Below are positions 7,990-14,055 of a stretch of DNA of 20,831 nucleotides, one piece after another (the first letter of the stretch is position 1; each line of letters begins with the position of its first letter). The stretch covers positions 1-20,831 of IMG/VR virus record IMGVR_UViG_3300035698_025401. One strand, written 5' to 3'. The stretch is from a virus. A program made the position numbers and the translations under genes. Under the pieces are notes generated by a model. It searched no databases and was not told the DNA's origin. It was given only the letters and a program-made list of their open reading frames with translations.

Positions 7990-8487
7990 CTAACTCCTCA
8001 TCAAAGTATTAGATGATTGAACTAAACCTATTAAAATGCCAGAGATACTTGGAAATACTGGCTTTTGAGTATTTTGCGATTCAAAATACTCAAAACTTAC
8101 ACTCCCGTATTTTTCTTTTTTCATATTGCCTGCACTTACATTAGGTTGCAATGCCCAAGGTGAAACATTTTCCTGATATGCAGCTTCGCAAACAGCATTT
8201 TTAACTTTTGCAGGAATGATATCATCCTCAAATAATAAACCATTCCTTTCATAAGCATCTTCCCTCGGCCACTCTAAATTATTAGTAGTTTGAGCCTTCA
8301 CCCCAATAAAACTATTAGCCTCAATGTATCTCATGCCTCGAAGAACACAACCATCAACATTATCACTATCGTTTGTAGAATCCCAGTCAGTATAATTCAT
8401 AGCTTCACAATAATTTTCTACATCTAAAGCACTTACATATGAATTAGCATTTTCAACACCTGAACCATCCTCAACGATAATAGTCAT
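7990..8487 (-). CDS. DnaT_2-like head-tail adaptor protein
   Basis: A 165-residue protein that opens with VEDGSGVENANSYVSALDVE, the characteristic start of the DnaT_2 family ('DnaT-like ssDNA-binding' in databases). It contains the family's later landmarks: RGMRYIEA, then LEWPRED at residues 71-77, then the 'DDIIPAKVKNAVCEAAYQ' helix. Despite the database name, members encoded between capsid and head closure genes are adaptors of the first connector ring, like SPP1 gp15/HK97 gp6. The segment MKKEKYGSVSFEYFES near residues 122-137 corresponds to the family's conserved EKxGxxxxxY segment. The spacing to neighbours is 2-3 nt, consistent with one operon. I am confident of the family and fairly confident of the adaptor role. 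Confidence 0.82.
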   Translation of the reverse strand: MTIIVEDGSGVENANSYVSALDVENYCEAMNYTDWDSTNDSDNVDGCVLRGMRYIEANSFIGVKAQTTNNLEWPREDAYERNGLLFEDDIIPAKVKNAVCEAAYQENVSPWALQPNVSAGNMKKEKYGSVSFEYFESQNTQKPVFPSISGILIGLVQSSNTLMRS

Positions 8488-8489
8488 AA

Positions 8490-8738
8490 TTATTTGCCCT
8501 TATTTTTAGGCTTTACAATTTTCTTCAAAACTTTTTTTGGCAATTCAACATCATTTGTACCTTCTGATACTTTTTCTAGAACTTTTTCAAAAATTTGTTC
8601 ATATCCATTATCTGTAAGTACTTTTATCTCAAAATTATCCTCAGTAATACAAACATCATCTACAAACTTAATAGCTTTATCTTTTTGGCCATTCCAAATA
8701 GCATCAGGTGATTTCTTATTTTTAATAAATTTAGCCAT
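8490..8738 (-). CDS. small basic protein of unknown function in the head module
   Basis: An 82-residue Lys-rich protein (net basic, C-terminal KKVLKKIVKPKNKGK). The N-terminal part has the order MAKFIKNKKSPDAIWNGQ, then KFVDDVCITEDNFEIKVLT. Small proteins of this kind often lie between capsid and adaptor genes and some carry a helix-extension-helix fold used in capsid assembly, but no motif confirms that here. It has an AAAGGA ribosome-binding site and is 2 nt from the adaptor gene, so it is part of the late operon. Not recognised as a known family. Confidence 0.7.
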   Translation of the reverse strand: MAKFIKNKKSPDAIWNGQKDKAIKFVDDVCITEDNFEIKVLTDNGYEQIFEKVLEKVSEGTNDVELPKKVLKKIVKPKNKGK

Positions 8739-8762
8739 ATTTTATCCTTTACTATATTTATA

Positions 8763-9254
8763 TTATGTTGCAGCCAAACAAGTCAATGTCACACTTTTAG
8801 TTGCAACAGTGTATCCAAGAATAGTTGTATTAGGTACTTTCAGAACAACAGTATCTCCTGTTTCCCATAGACTAGTTCCAACTACATTCATTTGGCCAAT
8901 ACCTTTAGTTATGTTACAATCACCAGTAAGTGTTATCCCACTATATAGCCCTGCATCACCAGATTCTGCTGTAGTTACAATAATTCCACTTGTAGAGACA
9001 GTTCCATTAAACCATTTATGGTTAGCCCCTCCACTAGATTCCTGTAATTTGATATCAATCGGAATGGCTGCAAATCCAGAGGTTGATCCACTTAACAACC
9101 CTCCTCCTGAAGAATTAGCTATCATTCCACTTGAAGTAGTAGAAACATGAAAAACTATTCCACCACAAAGAGCAACATCCCTTTGGGTATCATCTGTATC
9201 TCTTGAGTCAAACTCATCTTTAACTTTTGGTTGAATACCATTTTTACCTATCAT
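8763..9254 (-). CDS. putative capsid surface/decoration protein, paralogue B
   Basis: A 163-residue Gly/Ser/Thr-rich beta protein. It shares an almost identical beginning (MIGKNGIQPKV, then FDSxDTD) and end (TILGYTVAxxS, then TCLAA) with the gene just upstream at 9274-9717, so the two arose by tandem duplication. The middle has diverged and contains an extra Ser/Gly-rich loop around residues 41-58. There is no signal peptide and no transmembrane segment. Placement directly after the major capsid gene and the repetitive Thr/Gly/Ala composition suggest a head decoration or outer capsid protein, but this is inference from context. A strong AAGGAGG site (about 9262-9268) precedes the ATG, suggesting high expression. 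Confidence 0.72.
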   Translation of the reverse strand: MIGKNGIQPKVKDEFDSRDTDDTQRDVALCGGIVFHVSTTSSGMIANSSGGGLLSGSTSGFAAIPIDIKLQESSGGANHKWFNGTVSTSGIIVTTAESGDAGLYSGITLTGDCNITKGIGQMNVVGTSLWETGDTVVLKVPNTTILGYTVATKSVTLTCLAAT

Positions 9255-9273
9255 ACCTCTTCCTCCTTAAAAA

Positions 9274-9717
9274 TTAGGCGGCAGCTAAACAAGTTACTTT
9301 AGCAGAATCAGCTGCAACAGTATATCCAAGAATTGTAGCTTGTGCAGCTTCAACAGTAAAATGATCATCCTTTGCCCATGTCAATGATCCGGTTACTTCA
9401 ACAGTTCCAACACCTTCAGTTAGAACACAAGTTGTGGCTGGAACTTGTGCTGCTGTACCGTCACCACCTGTAGTTACGGCTAATGCAGTTGTTGTAATTG
9501 TATCATTAAACCAATTATGTGTATCTCCAGCAGCATTTTCCAATGCAATTTGAACAGTAATTGCAGCAAATCCAGTTCCTGCTGTAGGAGCATCATCAAT
9601 CGCAGTAACTACAAAAACTATATCTCCAGACATAGCTGTATCTACAATTTCTTTATCTGTGTCTACTGAATCAAACTTATCTCTAACTTTTGGTTGAATT
9701 CCATTTTTACCTATCAT
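9274..9717 (-). CDS. putative capsid surface/decoration protein, paralogue A
   Basis: A 147-residue Ala/Thr/Gly-rich protein immediately after the major capsid gene (14 nt gap), with an AAGGAG site. Paralogous to the 163-residue product that follows it: both begin MIGKNGIQPKV and finish with TILGYTVA and TCLAA. The shared motif GFAAI at about residues 49-53, an aromatic 'WFN' at about residues 69-71 and a C-terminal beta segment argue for the same fold. The size, the lack of charged helices and the position fit a small decoration or stabilising protein that coats the SU10-type capsid. A role as head fibre or neck decoration cannot be excluded. Confidence 0.72.
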   Translation of the reverse strand: MIGKNGIQPKVRDKFDSVDTDKEIVDTAMSGDIVFVVTAIDDAPTAGTGFAAITVQIALENAAGDTHNWFNDTITTTALAVTTGGDGTAAQVPATTCVLTEGVGTVEVTGSLTWAKDDHFTVEAAQATILGYTVAADSAKVTCLAAA

Positions 9718-9731
9718 CTCATTCTCCTTTA

Positions 9732-10697
9732 TTAAGAAGTACTAAGACCGGTAATAGTTCCATGCCGTTCCGCACTACCAACATTCAAACCACACATTGT
9801 AAATAGCATTCCACCAGTAGAGGCACCAGCCTGAGATTTTTCCTCATAGAAAAGAGAAGGTTTACCAGGAACTACATTAAACACAGGGTGACATTCTGCA
9901 ATATCTGCTACAAGAATTGTACTTGCTGTTAACTGAGGACACCAAACTATACCTAAATTAGGAAGAAATTCATTTTGAATAGTCTGAATATTCATTCCTC
10001 CAACCGTTCTACTTTCAGGAACATATCCATAAATCTCAGAAATTCTCTGTTTCTGAAGCATGCTACAAAAAAGAACAGGGGTTGTTGGTTGACTTCCAGC
10101 ATCTGCCATATCTCTCATAAGTTCATCTATAAGAGCTTTAGAAATATCAGCCGCTCCAGCAGCTACAGTAGTTCCGGCAAAAGAAGTTATTCCACCAGTT
10201 TGAGCAGCAGCCGTTTGGTTTGCAGATATACTTAATGTTCCATTTAGAAAAGACCACTCAATATCAAGAGCCATCAGTTTAAGTTTCACCATAATCTGAA
10301 AATCAAGTTCAGAGCTAACATTATTACTAACATTTGCTAGACCGTCTCCAGTAGTAGTAAGTGCTGTCAACTGACCAAGAGTAGCTTCTCTCTTGTAAGA
10401 TGTTCTCACAGCATACTGATGAATTTCGCACGTATTCTGAGTTTGTAATCTTGCTTGCTCCGTAGGAACAACGCCATCTACAGAATCATCTTCAGAAATT
10501 GCCGCAACTTCTGAAGGAGCAGTAATGTTGTAAGTACTTATCATTGGGAATACAAAAGAATTAGTTCTTTGAATGCCAGATAAACCACCAATCATAGAAA
10601 GGAAAGGTGTTTCTGTTTTAGCTACCTCCATTAGTTCAGCTGTATAGGAAGCTGCCTCTGAATCTACATAATTATCATGCGGATCTACAAATGCCAT
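9732..10697 (-). CDS. major capsid protein, SU10-like (DUF5309), HK97 fold
   Basis: A 321-residue protein with the SU10 major capsid pattern. The N-terminal segment has ETPFLSMIGG (about residues 29-38). A region follows with EQARLQTQNTCEIHQYAV and RTSYKREATLG, equivalent to the family's 'R..L.N.cqI....VSgTq' segment. Next comes the spine-helix segment SELDFQIMVKLKLMALDIEWS. The P-domain/A-domain part contains MRDMADAG and PNLGIVWCPQL, and the end is beta-rich (MLFTMCGLNVGSAERHG). HK97-fold subunits build the icosahedral head. The gene has its own near-consensus promoter about 150 bp upstream and an AAGGAG ribosome-binding site, as expected for the most abundant virion protein. No N-terminal delta domain is seen, in keeping with a separate scaffold gene upstream. 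Confidence 0.88.
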   Translation of the reverse strand: MAFVDPHDNYVDSEAASYTAELMEVAKTETPFLSMIGGLSGIQRTNSFVFPMISTYNITAPSEVAAISEDDSVDGVVPTEQARLQTQNTCEIHQYAVRTSYKREATLGQLTALTTTGDGLANVSNNVSSELDFQIMVKLKLMALDIEWSFLNGTLSISANQTAAAQTGGITSFAGTTVAAGAADISKALIDELMRDMADAGSQPTTPVLFCSMLQKQRISEIYGYVPESRTVGGMNIQTIQNEFLPNLGIVWCPQLTASTILVADIAECHPVFNVVPGKPSLFYEEKSQAGASTGGMLFTMCGLNVGSAERHGTITGLSTS

Positions 10698-10821
10698 AAT
10701 AGAATCTCCTTAAAAAGTTAATAAAATACAAAAAATATATATTAATAGAGAAATAAATCTCTAATAAATAGTAAAATAAATTAAAATTGTGATTGCTTTG
10801 CACGATTAAATGCTAAGGAAG

Positions 10822-10844
10822 TATAGGCCTATTTGCAGCCTATA
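10822..10844 (-). promoter_or_regulatory. hairpin/palindrome at the 5' end of the capsid mRNA
   Basis: TATAGGC (10822-10828) and GCCTATA (10838-10844) pair around a 9-nt loop. The expected start site is about 7 nt below the -10 box, near 10842, so the hairpin would form the extreme 5' end of the capsid transcript. Such ends often protect mRNA from decay. Alternatively the palindrome could be a repressor operator overlapping the start site. Confidence 0.5.
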
Positions 10845-10848
10845 ATAG

Positions 10849-10877
10849 AGTATAACATAAAAGGAAGGATTTGTCAA
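10849..10877 (-). promoter_or_regulatory. late promoter for the major capsid/tail operon
   Basis: On the minus strand a perfect -35 TTGACA (10872-10877) is separated by 17 bp from the -10 TATACT (10849-10854). The leader then runs about 145 nt to the capsid ATG. With the terminator at 10918-10955 just upstream, capsid transcription is insulated from the scaffold gene. Confidence 0.85.
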
Positions 10878-10917
10878 GTAAAAAGTCTAATATTTCAATA
10901 AGTTATAAAGTTTATAT

Positions 10918-10955
10918 AAAAACATGTATAGAAATAGAAGATCTATACATGTTTT
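10918..10955 (-). terminator. hairpin terminator after the scaffold gene
   Basis: AAAACATGTATAG (10919-10931) pairs perfectly with CTATACATGTTTT (10943-10955), with one further inner A-T pair and a 9-nt loop. Read on the minus strand it ends in five T. It lies about 10 nt after the scaffold stop codon. It is A+T-rich but long; T residues on both sides could allow two-way action. Confidence 0.65.
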
Positions 10956-10964
10956 AGAATAGTT

Positions 10965-11903
10965 TTATTTCTGCAAATTTGTCATCTCTCTCTTCAATCG
11001 TATTGATTTTTGAAAATCACCATCTTTTAATGCTTTAGCCTGATCAGCTCTCAGTGCCTCCATGCCAACTAACCCAACAGATGAGTTACTTCCACCAGTT
11101 CCAGAACGCCCAGCTCCTTTTAGCAAACTTTCCTTATCAATATCGTTTTCAACCATTATTTTAAAAGCTTCCTCAAACCCTGCATAGTTTCCAGGTTGCT
11201 CCAAAGAATTTATTCTCTCTCCATCTAAATACCCATAAACTTCTCTAGATCCATTTTCTGTAAGTTCAACTTTGAAATTATCTCCAAACAAAAGTCTTGC
11301 TTCTCTTGGTGACCTAGCTAATTTATCTTTTACAAAAGGAGACGTGTTAAATTTATCAGAGACAAATAATTTATATAGATCTGATTCCTGTTTTGAAATT
11401 ATTTCATCCCTATCTTTTAAATTTGTTAGAAATTCATCTTTTTCAATTTGATATTTTCCAGAGAGATCTTTAGCAATTTTATCCATAGCTTTCTTTTTTA
11501 TCTTCTCAACTTCCTCTGCATTCTTCAAATCCTTACCTTTCAAGGATGATAAGGTATCAAATGCTTCATTTGCTTTTGTTATGTATGCTGCCATATCAGA
11601 AATTTCTGATGTCTCCATAACAGACGATATCGACTTCAGTGAGGATATTTCACTTTTAAGATTATCAACACTAGAAATATCAAATTTTAGTCCTTCAAGC
11701 GTGTCAGATATTCCTTTTAGATCAGAGGCTTCTTTTCTTTTGATTTTAAGATCGTTTTGAAGTGATGGTAATTTCTGTAGTAGATGTAATGCATCTATAC
11801 CTTGTTCTTTATCATCATTTTCAGAATCAATATAGATAGGCATTGATTTATCATTCATTTGTATTGCTGTTTTGTCTTCTGTTAATTTGTAAGATAGAGT
11901 CAT
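10965..11903 (-). CDS. putative scaffolding protein
   Basis: A 312-residue, mainly helical, charged protein. Residues ~35-175 are coiled-coil-like with repeated LKxxISSL patterns and Lys/Glu-rich heptads. A C-terminal part has KDKLARSPREARLLFGDNFK and a Gly/Ser-rich linker (GAGRSGTGGSNSSVGL) before a final basic helix. This arrangement, a coiled-coil body with a basic C-terminal helix encoded just upstream of the capsid gene, is typical of scaffolding proteins that guide procapsid assembly and bind the capsid protein by the C-terminus. The ATG at 11903 has an AAAGGA site; an in-frame TTG at 11933 exists but lacks one. A separate maturation protease was not seen. A strong promoter lies upstream and a terminator downstream, so the gene forms its own transcription unit. 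Confidence 0.75.
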   Translation of the reverse strand: MTLSYKLTEDKTAIQMNDKSMPIYIDSENDDKEQGIDALHLLQKLPSLQNDLKIKRKEASDLKGISDTLEGLKFDISSVDNLKSEISSLKSISSVMETSEISDMAAYITKANEAFDTLSSLKGKDLKNAEEVEKIKKKAMDKIAKDLSGKYQIEKDEFLTNLKDRDEIISKQESDLYKLFVSDKFNTSPFVKDKLARSPREARLLFGDNFKVELTENGSREVYGYLDGERINSLEQPGNYAGFEEAFKIMVENDIDKESLLKGAGRSGTGGSNSSVGLVGMEALRADQAKALKDGDFQKSIRLKREMTNLQK

Positions 11904-11951
11904 GATTATTCCTTTAACTAATAAATTTTGCAATACCTAGTTATAGATATT

Positions 11952-11976
11952 GGATGCAGAAAGATTCTGCTACTCC
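11952..11976 (-). promoter_or_regulatory. 5' leader hairpin of the scaffold mRNA
   Basis: GCAGAA (11956-11961) and TTCTGC (11965-11970) pair around a three-base loop, with outer GGA/TCC pairs extending it across a small internal loop. It begins within about 10 nt of the predicted transcription start near 11981, the same arrangement as at the capsid promoter. Confidence 0.45.
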
Positions 11977-11987
11977 CAGTTATTTTT

Positions 11988-12016
11988 ATTATATTGATTT
12001 AATTTACAAAAGTCAA
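11988..12016 (-). promoter_or_regulatory. late promoter for the scaffold gene
   Basis: On the minus strand, -35 TTGACT (12011-12016), a 17-bp spacer, and a perfect -10 TATAAT (11988-11993). Transcription would start near 11981 and reach the scaffold ATG after about 80 nt. The match to the sigma70/sigmaA consensus means the unmodified host polymerase could use it. Confidence 0.85.
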
Positions 12017-12059
12017 ATAAATGTAAAATGAATTAGATAATTTATCAGAAGTCTATAAT

Positions 12060-12350
12060 TTAAATAGAATAAAAATCTATGGCGCGGAATAATTTAGTTA
12101 ATTTTCAGGAAAGTTATTGATTGATTCTAGATTTCAGAAGTTTTTATTTACAGAAGTTTATTGTTTACAGAGAGTAAGTTTTATTGAAGAGATTATTCTA
12201 GATTTAAAAGATTTTAAACTTTCCTTAAAAAAGATTTTTGATTTTAAAAAAATCCCTTTAGATAATCTTAAATGTTAATCTTTAAAAATAATCTTTAAGT
12301 ATATTCTAAGGAAGCTGAGAGGGTTGTGGGAGTAAGAGGATTTGACAAGT
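12060..12350. other. A+T-rich non-coding stretch with imperfect direct repeats
   Basis: No gene is supported between the scaffold promoter and the repeat array. The region is very A+T-rich and contains short recurring words: TTTACAGA with AAGTTT twice (12140-12175), TTCTAGATTT twice, and GATTTTAAA/AATCTTTAA variants crowded at 12205-12300. Together with the adjacent repeat array it resembles the A+T-rich unwinding element of an iteron origin. It could also simply be a spacer between opposing transcription units. Confidence 0.4.
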
Positions 12351-12433
12351 GAATCAACGAAAGTACCCATCGAATCAACGAAAGTACCCATCGAACAACG
12401 AAAGTACCCATCGAATCAACGAAAGTACCCATC
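12351..12433 (+). repeat. four tandem ~21-bp repeats (iteron- or operator-like array)
   Basis: Four head-to-tail copies at 12351-12371, 12372-12392, 12393-12412 and 12413-12433 share the core CAACGAAAGTACCCATC. The third copy lacks one base and all else is identical. The period of two DNA turns puts each copy on the same helical face, as in plasmid iterons or multi-site operators. The array lies between an A+T-rich stretch and the plus-strand promoter (-10 at 12482), ending about 48 bp before that -10 box. No Rep-type gene was recognised in the window. Confidence 0.8.
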
Positions 12434-12478
12434 TTTTTTTAACAATTTAAAGAAAAAAGATGCAAAATTCCTGATTTG

Positions 12479-12487
12479 TGTTATAAT
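12479..12487 (+). promoter_or_regulatory. extended -10 promoter of the plus-strand island
   Basis: TGTTATAAT gives a perfect -10 (12482-12487) with the upstream TG of extended -10 promoters. The -35 region is poor, so activation through the upstream repeat array is possible. The start site would be near 12494. Confidence 0.7.
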
Positions 12488-12498
12488 GGAAATGAAAG

Positions 12499-12565
12499 AT
12501 CGGGGGAGGTGGCAGGCCAGCCATTAAATGTTCCGCACCACATTTTTCTCCCCTGATGTTTTTTT
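12499..12565 (+). terminator. leader hairpin with T-tract: attenuator-like terminator
   Basis: ATCGGGGGAG (12499-12508) pairs with CTCCCCTGAT (12548-12557), ten pairs including one G-T, and seven T follow at 12559-12565. It starts only about five bases after the predicted transcription start and lies before the first gene of the island. It would therefore release a ~70-nt RNA unless read through. The loop contains CCGCACC (12533-12539), which is complementary to GGTGCGG (12582-12588) overlapping the ribosome-binding region of the next gene. Confidence 0.65.
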
Positions 12566-12590
12566 AAGGTGCAAAAAAGAGGGTGCGGTT

Positions 12591-12854
12591 ATGAACAGTC
12601 AGAATAAAGTTTTTAAGAAAAATATTCCCATTTACGATATTTCAGCAGGAAAAATCATTCAATTGAAAAAATTGTTGTCTTCTGGTTGGAATCATACAGA
12701 GGCTTCATATATTTCTGAAATACTTTTTTACTGTAAAAACCAATCAGAAATATATAGAAACACTTCTGAAAACAAATTCAATAATTACAAATCTTTTTCA
12801 GACTCCATCAATATTCATAAAAATAATGCAACAATAAATATTAATAAAATATAA
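12591..12854 (+). CDS. unrecognised 87-residue protein, first gene of the plus island
   Basis: An 87-residue protein starting MNSQNKVFKK; the ATG at 12591 has a GAGGG site 7 nt upstream and is preferred over the in-frame ATG at 12528, which lies inside the terminator hairpin. Residues 17-45 (ISAGKIIQLKKLLSSGWNHT and following) look like two or three short helices, possibly a helix-turn-helix-like DNA-binding unit, followed by a polar Asn/Ser-rich tail. Given its place downstream of the repeat array and attenuator it might be the regulator of the cassette, but no family was recognised. Confidence 0.65.
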   Translation: MNSQNKVFKKNIPIYDISAGKIIQLKKLLSSGWNHTEASYISEILFYCKNQSEIYRNTSENKFNNYKSFSDSINIHKNNATININKI

Positions 12855-12867
12855 ATAGGAGAAAAAA

Positions 12868-13209
12868 ATGAAAATAACAATAAAAAAAAGAGGACTGGCT
12901 GAAATTAAATGTATTTTAGAAGAAAAACTTAAACAAATCAAAAGAAAAAAGAATAATGATTTAGATGAAAATAGAAATAAAATAAAAGAAGCTGAAAGAT
13001 TAAGTACAACAATAATAAATACAAATGAAAAAGAATTAATACACAGTTATAGTTCTACTAATTTAGGTTGTGAAAGATATGCTATATCAGTTAATTATGA
13101 AGAAATAAAACGCAGGTTAGAGATTATTCTAAAATTTGTTAACTTTGCCGTTAGAATGGAGCAGAATATTGAATTAGAAGAAAACGATATTCAAATGATA
13201 TTCAAATGA
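12868..13209 (+). CDS. unrecognised charged, coiled-coil-like protein (113 aa)
   Basis: A 113-residue Lys/Glu-rich protein; residues 8-50 form a strongly charged helical stretch (ILEEKLKQIKRKKNNDLDEN and following). A second helical part (YEEIKRRLEIILKFVNFAVR) follows a short linker. No catalytic motif, signal peptide or membrane segment is visible. It has a good AGGAG site and follows the first island gene by 13 nt. The final codons lie in an 11-bp tandem repeat (13186-13229), and the stop codon is inside the second repeat unit. Changing the repeat number would not move this stop while at least two copies remain. Confidence 0.62.
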   Translation: MKITIKKRGLAEIKCILEEKLKQIKRKKNNDLDENRNKIKEAERLSTTIINTNEKELIHSYSSTNLGCERYAISVNYEEIKRRLEIILKFVNFAVRMEQNIELEENDIQMIFK

Positions 13210-13229
13210 TATTCAAATGATATTCAAAT
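13186..13229 (+). repeat. four perfect 11-bp tandem repeats (GATATTCAAAT)
   Basis: Copies at 13186-13196, 13197-13207, 13208-13218 and 13219-13229 are identical. They span the 3' end and stop codon of the preceding gene and run to the ribosome-binding site (AAGGAG) of the next one. Copy number would therefore alter the intergenic spacing, and a single copy would alter the C-terminus. Confidence 0.85.
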
Positions 13230-13239
13230 AAGGAGAAAA

Positions 13240-13698
13240 ATGAAAATAATAACTGATAATTTAAAAGACTATTCTAATCCTCTCTTTTGTCAATACGAAG
13301 GAGAGGATAAACCACAACGAGCATATATTGAAATTGATCCAAGATGGGAAGAAATAGTAATCTTGGCTAATTATGATAAAAAGAATTGTATGTATACGTC
13401 ACGACAATGGTATTTTTTAACTAAGAGAATTACTTGCCCTAGTTCTATTTCAAAAACTGCTTTATTTTCATATATGGAATCATCAAGTTTTAGAAATGAT
13501 GTTTTAGAACTTTGTGATTCGTTTGAATCTCATTTTAATGGAACTAATGATGTTGGTTGGTGGAATAAAAATGCAAATAGTATAAAAGATAAAATGGAAA
13601 ATGATCTATATGAATATTATATATCAGGATTAAATGAAGATAAACATCTAACAGAAGAGAAAAAGGAAAATGATGAACACAGTAAAAATAAAACATAA
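13240..13698 (+). CDS. unrecognised protein (152 aa) with IELD-type N-terminal region
   Basis: A 152-residue acidic protein with an AAGGAG site. The N-terminal half has PQRAYIEIDPRWEEIVILAN, then RQWYFLTKRITCPSSIS, and later HFNGTNDVGWWNKNANSIKD. This order (PQxAYIExD, a tryptophan strand, a GxNxVG-like segment) faintly resembles a widespread family of small uncharacterised proteins of mobile elements, but the likeness is weak and no function is known for it. The C-terminal 20 residues are a disordered, charged tail (EEKKENDEHSKNK). The 3' end overlaps the next gene by 29 nt, which suggests translational coupling. Confidence 0.65.
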   Translation: MKIITDNLKDYSNPLFCQYEGEDKPQRAYIEIDPRWEEIVILANYDKKNCMYTSRQWYFLTKRITCPSSISKTALFSYMESSSFRNDVLELCDSFESHFNGTNDVGWWNKNANSIKDKMENDLYEYYISGLNEDKHLTEEKKENDEHSKNKT

Positions 13699-13894
13699 AA
13701 AAGATAAAACCGGGAAAACAAGTGAATTCAAATGCACTATAAATGGAACAAAAATAGGAGTTTGTGAATATAAAATTGATAGCAAAAATAAGTTTGTCCA
13801 AAAAGTAACTCTAGTTATAGAGGCTGATCCTAAAACTTCTGTTTTTGATATCAGTTCAGATGATTTGATAATGGTTGAAAAGGATAATTTATGA
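13670..13894 (+). CDS. small phage protein of unknown function (74 aa), beta-rich
   Basis: A 74-residue protein with alternating hydrophobic strands (TVKIKHKKDK, then EFKCTINGTKIGVCEYKID, then KVTLVIEADPKT, then DDLIMVEKDN), probably a small all-beta fold. Small proteins of this look are frequent in phage accessory regions and have no assigned role. Start at 13670 (MM; the second Met at 13673 is equally possible) with an AAAGGA site. It overlaps the preceding gene by 29 nt, and its TGA overlaps the ATG of the next ORF (ATGA). Confidence 0.65.
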   Translation: MMNTVKIKHKKDKTGKTSEFKCTINGTKIGVCEYKIDSKNKFVQKVTLVIEADPKTSVFDISSDDLIMVEKDNL

Positions 13895-13983
13895 TTCATA
13901 AAATTTGGCAAAAAGCGCTTGTTTTGGCCTTGTATTTCATTGTTGTGGTATACTTGTTCTCATTTTCTCTGAAAAGCTGTTAA
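13891..13983 (+). CDS. 30-residue single-pass membrane peptide
   Basis: The ORF starts at an ATGA overlap with the stop of the preceding gene and encodes MIHKIWQKA, then a hydrophobic run LVLALYFIVVVYLFSFSL (about residues 10-27), then KSC. It is one predicted transmembrane helix with a basic, cytoplasmic-type N-terminus. Coupling to the upstream gene supports translation despite its small size. Possible roles include a superinfection-exclusion or anti-host membrane peptide, but nothing specific is recognised. Its last codons lie in the 5' arm of a 12-bp hairpin. Confidence 0.55.
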   Translation: MIHKIWQKALVLALYFIVVVYLFSFSLKSC

Positions 13984-14008
13984 GAGGTACTTCAGGAGCT
14001 TTTCAGAG
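13967..14008 (+). other. 12-bp perfect inverted repeat without T-tract
   Basis: CTCTGAAAAGCT (13967-13978) pairs perfectly with AGCTTTTCAGAG (13997-14008) around an 18-nt loop. It spans the stop codon of the 30-residue peptide. No T-run follows on either strand, so it is more likely an mRNA stability or processing element, or a protein-binding palindrome, than a terminator. Confidence 0.6.
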
Positions 14009-14055
14009 GGTAACAATTACAATTCAATAAAACATTTTTTAAAGGATAAAATTGA

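Noticed and set aside
12342-12347. TTGACA as a -35 box upstream of the repeats
   Set aside because: No acceptable -10 is found 16-18 bp downstream; that stretch is inside the repeat units.
12351-12433. CRISPR array
   Set aside because: The repeats are directly adjacent with no spacers and no cas genes are nearby.
12342-12527. ORF of 61 codons through the ~21-bp repeats
   Set aside because: Its first half is only translated repeat units in changing frames, it has a TTG start without a ribosome-binding site, and it crosses the promoter at 12479-12487.
13544-13911. Minus-strand hydrophobic ORFs opposite the plus-island genes
   Set aside because: They are Phe/Leu-rich complements of Lys/Glu-rich genes that themselves have proper ribosome-binding sites and overlaps.
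13967-14008. Intrinsic terminator inside the plus island
   Set aside because: No T-run follows the perfect stem on either strand and another gene of the same strand follows.
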